Assembly: GCA_000242235.1 (NCBI GenBank)
Contig: JH590861.1
Coordinates: 328,692-392,691, forward strand
From: Stomatobaculum longum
Lineage (GTDB): Bacteria; Bacillota; Clostridia; Lachnospirales; Lachnospiraceae
Reading direction: 5' to 3'
DNA length: 64,000 nt
The notes below the pieces were generated by a model. It was not told the origin of the DNA. It saw only the letters and a program-made list of their open reading frames with translations, and searched no databases. The position numbers and the translations under genes are program-made. Of the stretch, positions 60,090 through 64,000 are shown one piece after another. The first letter of the stretch is position 1; each line of letters opens with the position of its first letter.

Positions 60090-61117
60090 CTCTTTTCCCT
60101 CCGCGCGCGGACATCCCGCTTTTCTCTCTGATAGACCGCGCGGCGTTTCTTTTCGGCGCTCTCCTTTTCCTCGTACTTCTCATAGGCATCGACAATCTGC
60201 TGTACGAGCGGATGCCGCACGACATCGCGGCTTGTGAGGCGGCAAAAGCCGATGTCCTCGATGTTCGAGAGCACACGGGACGCCGTGTCGAGACCCGAGA
60301 CGGCATCCGCCGGCAGATCCTTCTGGGTGAGGTCACCCGTGATAATCGCCTTCGAGCCGAAGCCGATGCGGGTCAGAAACATCTTCATCTGCGCGGGCGT
60401 CGTATTTTGCGCCTCATCGAGGATGATGTAGGCGTTATCGAGCGTGCGGCCGCGCATATAGGCGAGCGGCGCGACCTCGATCAGTCCCTTTTCCGCGTTG
60501 TGGAGGTAACTCTCGGCGCCCATAATCTGGTAGAGCGCATCGTAGAGCGGCCGGAGATAGGGATCAATCTTACTCTGTAAGTCGCCCGGGAGGAAACCGA
60601 GCTTCTCGCCCGCCTCCATCGCGGGACGCGTTAAAATAATGCGCTCGCAGTCGCCGTCGCGGAACGCGCGGATGGCCATGGCCATAGCGAGATAGGTCTT
60701 GCCGGTACCCGCAGGACCTATGCCGAAGGTAATCATGCGCCGCGCGATGCTGTCCACATACGCCTTCTGTCCGAGTGTCTTCGGTTTGACTGGGCGCCCG
60801 GAAGCGGTGCGGCATATCATCTCGCGGTCAATCTCGAGTATCTTCTCCTCGCCTTCGGCAAAGGACAGGGAGAGCGCATAGTTCACCGTCTGCTCCGAAA
60901 TGGTCTCACCGCGCCGCGCGAGCGCGACCAGGTTCGTAAACACGGAGATGGCTTTCTGAACCTTGCTCTCTTCGCCCATCACCTTGACGCTGCCGTCGCG
61001 CTCAATCATCGTGACCTGCAAGGTGCGCTCAATTTTATGGAGGTTCACATCCATGTGCCCGCAGACATTCTTCTCAAGCTCTGCGGGAATATCAATCGTC
61101 TGCTCTGTGCTTCCCAT
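60086..61117 (-). CDS. PhoH-like ATPase
   Basis: 343 aa. N-terminal KH-like/RNA-binding part (1-110) and a PhoH ATPase domain with Walker A GPAGTGKTYLAMAMA (about 138) and Walker B AYIILDEAQNT (about 238). A basic C terminus (KRRAVYQREKRDVRARREKR-like) may bind RNA. Proteins of this group, paired with YbeY, are RNA-related ATPases, probably helicase-like. The gene is 60 nt after rpsU with a hairpin between. Confidence 0.92.
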   Translation of the reverse strand: MGSTEQTIDIPAELEKNVCGHMDVNLHKIERTLQVTMIERDGSVKVMGEESKVQKAISVFTNLVALARRGETISEQTVNYALSLSFAEGEEKILEIDREMICRTASGRPVKPKTLGQKAYVDSIARRMITFGIGPAGTGKTYLAMAMAIRAFRDGDCERIILTRPAMEAGEKLGFLPGDLQSKIDPYLRPLYDALYQIMGAESYLHNAEKGLIEVAPLAYMRGRTLDNAYIILDEAQNTTPAQMKMFLTRIGFGSKAIITGDLTQKDLPADAVSGLDTASRVLSNIEDIGFCRLTSRDVVRHPLVQQIVDAYEKYEEKESAEKKRRAVYQREKRDVRARREKR

Positions 61118-61139
61118 CTTCTCTCCCTCATAAGTGCAA

Positions 61140-61168
61140 GACGCCCGGTCTCGTTGAGACCGGGCGTC
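61140..61168 (-). terminator. Hairpin after rpsU
   Basis: GACGCCCGGTCTC / GAGACCGGGCGTC perfect 13-bp stem, 3-nt loop, poor T tract (TTGCAC) on the minus strand; partial terminator or transcript-end stabiliser. Confidence 0.6.
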
Positions 61169-61177
61169 AAATATGCA

Positions 61178-61354
61178 TTAGTTGAATTTACGCTTTCTTG
61201 CAGCCTCGGACTTCTTCTTGCGTCTGACGCTGGGCTTCTCGTAATGCTCTCTCTTGCGAATTTCCTGCTGAATGCCTGCCTTCGCACAGTTTCTCTTGAA
61301 ACGTCTCAGTGCGCTGTCCAGACTTTCATTTTCTTTCACAATCACGTTTGACAT
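61178..61354 (-). CDS. rpsU: 30S ribosomal protein S21
   Basis: 58 aa. [20 protein letters not shown] at the N terminus and the basic [14 protein letters not shown] tail are bS21. The ATG at 61354 has GGGAGG about 12 nt upstream; a longer frame upstream crosses the promoter. It precedes phoH-ybeY as in other Firmicutes. Confidence 0.96.
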   Translation of the reverse strand: MSNVIVKENESLDSALRRFKRNCAKAGIQQEIRKREHYEKPSVRRKKKSEAARKRKFN

Positions 61355-61400
61355 GAAACGGCCTAACCTCCCTCCCGGTTGTGAAATTGAAATCCTGTTT

Positions 61401-61428
61401 AGTATAGCACAATTCCGGAAAGCGTCAA
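61401..61428 (-). promoter_or_regulatory. Promoter of rpsU
   Basis: Minus strand: TTGACG, 16-nt spacer, TGC-TATACT; strong, about 46 nt before the ATG. Confidence 0.8.
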
Positions 61429-61474
61429 GGGGTATTTCAGGCTTCTCGCCTGCCCTCTTCGCTGCCCGCAACAA

Positions 61475-61514
61475 AGCCCCGGTTTTGCCGGATAAAACCG
61501 GAAAAACCGGGGCT
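61475..61514 (-). terminator. Rho-independent terminator after the TasA-like gene
   Basis: AGCCCCGGTTTT ... AAAACCGGGGCT 12-bp stem enclosing a small CCGG-based inner hairpin, followed on the minus strand by TTTGTTG. Separates this locus from rpsU. Confidence 0.8.
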
Positions 61515-61548
61515 CTTATCATCAAGTCACTGTCAGACCGATCGGAAC

Positions 61549-62553
61549 TTATCTCTTCTCGGACTTGTTCTGCTTCACAAGGTAGTTCGGGTTGCCTGCA
61601 TCCTTGCCGACATTGAACTGATCCCAGAGGAAGTCGATGCTGACTTCAACAGCCTTCTTCTGGCTTGCTTTGTCGTCGTTCTTCGCGAGAACCGTCGTGG
61701 AACCAGTCGTGTAGACACCCTCGGCGTCCGGATCCATTGCGACCGCGAGGAACAGATCCATTCTGTTGTCCGTTGCCGGGCTGCAGAGAATCGTCGCATT
61801 CGTGATGACCTTGCGAATCTCTTCATCGGAGAGCTTCTTCAGTGCGGACAGTCTGATGAAGTCCACGCCGCCGACCGTGAAGTAGTCGCCCTCTCCTGCG
61901 AGCGAGTTCACGAGCTTGAAGACCGGCTTGCCCTCGTCAATCGTCGGATGATACTGCTCGCCGTCCATGTAGAGCGCGATGCCGAGCATATCCGCTGCCT
62001 TGCCGCTGTCCTCGAGACCCTTCACGTTGAACTTCAGGCTGCTGAGCTTCGTCGCGATGCTACCGACATTCAGGACATCCGTGCGGAATGCCTGTGCGTA
62101 GCCCGGATACATCTGGTTGATCGTGATGTTGATCTGGTGGCTACCCTTCGTGTTGATCGTGTTGTACGGTCCGACATTCTTTGCGATTGCTTCCGGCTTC
62201 TCAAACTCTGCGCTGAACTCGACGCTGTTGTAGCCCTTCTGGCGCTCCTTGTATGCGTCAATGCTGTAGTCGCGTGCAATCTTGTTGTAGTCCGCGGTCG
62301 CTCTCGTGAAGAATGTGTCATTGACATAGGCCTTATCGCCGATGCCGTCGACAATGCTCCAGCCGTTCGGCGTCATCTCGTTGCCGTACTGTGCATAGAG
62401 GCCGAGGTCTGCGAATGTCATGCCAAAGTCGCCCGTCGTCGCCTTGGTGGTGACATTCAGCGTATCCGTCCAATACGCATAGCCGGTTCCCGCGAGAACC
62501 ATGGACAATGCAAGGAGACCGCCGATGATCGATTTCTTACCTGCTCTTCTCAT
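61549..62553 (-). CDS. TasA/camelysin-like secreted protein with SipW-type signal peptide
   Basis: About 334 aa. The signal peptide ([12 protein letters not shown], hydrophobic to [15 protein letters not shown]) is of the SipW-dependent type, with processing expected near TGYAYW. The mature part is beta-rich, with [17 protein letters not shown] just after the signal, as in TasA/camelysin fibre proteins, and no cysteine-rich or LPXTG end. SipW and a DUF5305 gene lie upstream in the same direction, supporting export and possibly assembly as surface fibres. The start at 62553 (MRRAGKK) is preferred to 62565, where the purine box abuts the ATG. No close homologue is recognisable by eye. Confidence 0.8.
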   Translation of the reverse strand: MRRAGKKSIIGGLLALSMVLAGTGYAYWTDTLNVTTKATTGDFGMTFADLGLYAQYGNEMTPNGWSIVDGIGDKAYVNDTFFTRATADYNKIARDYSIDAYKERQKGYNSVEFSAEFEKPEAIAKNVGPYNTINTKGSHQINITINQMYPGYAQAFRTDVLNVGSIATKLSSLKFNVKGLEDSGKAADMLGIALYMDGEQYHPTIDEGKPVFKLVNSLAGEGDYFTVGGVDFIRLSALKKLSDEEIRKVITNATILCSPATDNRMDLFLAVAMDPDAEGVYTTGSTTVLAKNDDKASQKKAVEVSIDFLWDQFNVGKDAGNPNYLVKQNKSEKR

Positions 62554-62685
62554 ACCCACTACCATCCTTTCTTTCCGTTGCCTGTAGTTCTTCCGGCTTC
62601 CGATTACAAGCTTAGTTTAGCGGAAAGCGGCTGTCCGGGCATCCGGCGAAGGTTCCGCCTTTTAGGAACTTTGGTGGGGCTTTTT

Positions 62686-63786
62686 CTACGCCGAAAGTGG
62701 TATGGATGCGTCTGTCCGTGCCTCTGTCCGATAGAAGAAGCACTGACTTCCGTCCTGTACCGTGAAGAGGCCGTCCGCCGGAAGTCCCGCTTTGTCCGAG
62801 CGACACATGACGGGCTGCCGCCTCTCTTCCCCGAGTAACAGAAGACTCTCGAGACTCGTCACGGAGACCGCGTCGTCCGGCAGCGGAAGCGCCGCTTCCG
62901 TAAAGACCAGACGGCTCCCGTACTTCCGAAGGAGGCGACGCAGGAAGAGCGCCTGTACCTCCTCCGCCGTCGGCTTTCTCGCAATCAAAAAGGCTGTGAG
63001 CAGAAGAACGAGACCGGACAGCGCAAATATCAGGCCGACAAGCAGACGGAAGAACGGCAGCGCCGCTGTCTTCCGCTCTTTGGTCGTGATACTGCCCTGT
63101 TCGGAACAATCCGCATCCGGATTCAGCTGATAAAACGTGTTCTTGCTGTCGACCGGAAGCGAAAACGCGAGTGAAAACGGCTGCTCCGCTGTCTTATCCG
63201 CGCACTGCAGCGAAAAGGTCCCCGAAAAGACCAGTTTACAGCTTCGCTCAAAGCTACCGCCGAGCTCTTTTTCGATTTCCGTGAGATTCTCGCTGTAGTC
63301 CGCCGGACGGACCTGCACAGTCTTTTGAATCTCCGCTACGCCGTCCTCTCCCGCCGGGATTTCGCCCTCTTCGAGCGGAAACTGCCGAGTAAAGATTGTC
63401 TTTTTCCCGCCCTCGGTGCTGTAATAGCCGGACAGCTCCACGCCGATTGTATAGGTTCCGCTGCTCACCGCGCGTGTATCACCGCTTCCCGCGAGCTTTG
63501 CGCTCAGCTGAAACTCGATATAGTCGGTGAGGCTCGCCGGATAGACCTCGCTGTTTTCAAGCCACTCTCCCGGATACACCGAATTTTCGAGGAGATGCAC
63601 TCTCGGTGTTCCGGTCGCGCCGACCGTATAGTTATAGAGTGTTTTTTCTTCCAGGCTGCTCTGACGCCGCAGCGCGTTTAAAAAGAGCAGCACGCCCGCC
63701 ATCAAAAGTAGCACGCCGAGCAGCGCTGCCGTGCATTTTCGCCGCCCGTCAAATACAGGTCTCTGCCATCCCGCTTTTCTCTCCAT
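62686..63786 (-). CDS. DUF5305 family membrane protein
   Basis: 366 aa from the ATG at 63786 (GGGGGAC upstream). Two membrane spans (about 18-38 and 248-270) flank an extracytoplasmic beta-rich domain (about 40-245) of the DUF5305 type, followed by a cytoplasmic tail of about 95 residues. In Clostridia DUF5305 proteins are encoded next to SipW-type signal peptidases and TasA-like proteins, so a role in exporting or assembling these proteins is inferred. The start lies 38 nt inside the signal-peptidase gene. Confidence 0.78.
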   Translation of the reverse strand: MERKAGWQRPVFDGRRKCTAALLGVLLLMAGVLLFLNALRRQSSLEEKTLYNYTVGATGTPRVHLLENSVYPGEWLENSEVYPASLTDYIEFQLSAKLAGSGDTRAVSSGTYTIGVELSGYYSTEGGKKTIFTRQFPLEEGEIPAGEDGVAEIQKTVQVRPADYSENLTEIEKELGGSFERSCKLVFSGTFSLQCADKTAEQPFSLAFSLPVDSKNTFYQLNPDADCSEQGSITTKERKTAALPFFRLLVGLIFALSGLVLLLTAFLIARKPTAEEVQALFLRRLLRKYGSRLVFTEAALPLPDDAVSVTSLESLLLLGEERRQPVMCRSDKAGLPADGLFTVQDGSQCFFYRTEARTDASIPLSA

Positions 63787-64000
63787 GTAGTCCCCCACGA
63801 TTCCTGCTTCCTGTCTCAAGTTCCTGTCTTTTCTCCCGCAGTCCTCTCTGAATCTCCTCCGGCACTTCCCGGCTGCTGTTTAAGAGCAGCACCGGTATGC
63901 CGATCCGCGGCACCACACGAATCACTCTTCCTGCAATCTGATTCGGCGAGACGGGTGCCGCATCGGCCGAGGCATTGTTGTCGCCCTTGGTGATGAACTG
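63749..64000 (-). CDS. sipW: SipW-type signal peptidase I, C-terminal part (cut by window end)
   Basis: 83 codons visible, reading in from the window edge with no start. QFITKGDNNASAD followed by APVSPNQIAGRVIRV is the conserved end of SipW/archaeal-type signal peptidase I (box E, GDNN with Ser/His-type catalysis elsewhere), then a 45-residue Glu/Arg-rich tail instead of the usual second membrane span. SipW processes TasA-like precursors. The visible catalytic Ser/His part is beyond the window. Confidence 0.82.
   Translation of the reverse strand, partial: QFITKGDNNASADAAPVSPNQIAGRVIRVVPRIGIPVLLLNSSREVPEEIQRGLREKRQELETGSRNRGGLHGEKSGMAETCI

Noticed and set aside
62649-62672. Terminator after the DUF5305 gene
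   Set aside because: AAGGTTCC / GGAACTTT forms only an 8-bp stem with a G:U pair and no T tract on the minus strand; too weak to call.
61948-62838. 296-codon open frame on plus across the TasA-like gene and its upstream gap
   Set aside because: Antisense to a signal-peptide-bearing gene with good context; the product is Arg/Cys/Val-biased, typical of a shadow frame.

Overview
The window looks like a piece of chromosome from a low-GC-lineage Firmicute of the class Clostridia, most likely a Lachnospiraceae member with fairly high GC. The evidence is gene content and order typical of that group: divergent rpmB and asp23/yloV, recG, rsmD-coaD, the paired TIGR03960/TIGR03936 radical-SAM genes, rplU-prp-rpmA-obgE-yhbY-nadD-yqeK-rsfS, yggS-sepF-ylmH-lspA, and miaB-mutS-mutL-miaA. 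It also has L27 with a Prp-cleaved leader, a GerW/DUF2953 pair, a SipW-type signal peptidase and Firmicute-type SOS boxes. I saw no rRNA, tRNA, prophage, IS or CRISPR.

Layout. 0-25 kb is almost entirely plus strand: nicotinamide-nucleotide amidase, DUF2953/GerW, rpmB (minus), asp23-yloV, recG, an L,D-transpeptidase, rsmD-coaD, rRNA modification enzymes (including an RsuA-HAD fusion), recU, two radical-SAM-associated proteins, RNase G, the ribosome/GTPase operon around obgE, and a purine permease. At 25-27.4 kb lies an SOS island: lexA, a divergent YneA-like LysM gene with an array of LexA boxes between them, and a Xer-type tyrosine recombinase. From 27.4 to 30.1 kb there are two long non-coding stretches (about 840 and 780 bp) with repeats. 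They flank one flavin oxidoreductase whose promoter lies inside a palindromic operator. From 30 to 64 kb every gene is on the minus strand: LCP ligase, a CMP-kinase-like protein, rluD/lspA/ylmH/sepF/yggS, dacA-like, mgsA, rodA-PBP2-mreD-mreC-radC (no mreB), a methionine gamma-lyase family enzyme, miaA-mutL-mutS-miaB, two flavoproteins, a MurJ/SpoVB flippase, ybeY-phoH, rpsU, and at the edge a TasA-like/DUF5305/SipW surface-fibre type locus, cut by the window end.

How it works together. Most genes serve ribosome assembly and RNA modification, envelope growth and division, and genome maintenance (recG, recU, lexA, mutSL, Xer). Genes on the two sides run toward each other and meet at about 25-28 kb, next to a Xer recombinase and short dyads resembling one arm of the Firmicute dif site. 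This could mark a replication-terminus-proximal or recombination-active region, but that is inference. The most unusual single gene is the RsuA-HAD fusion. The least explained DNA is the repeat-bearing non-coding sequence at 27.5-28.2 and 29.4-30.1 kb.
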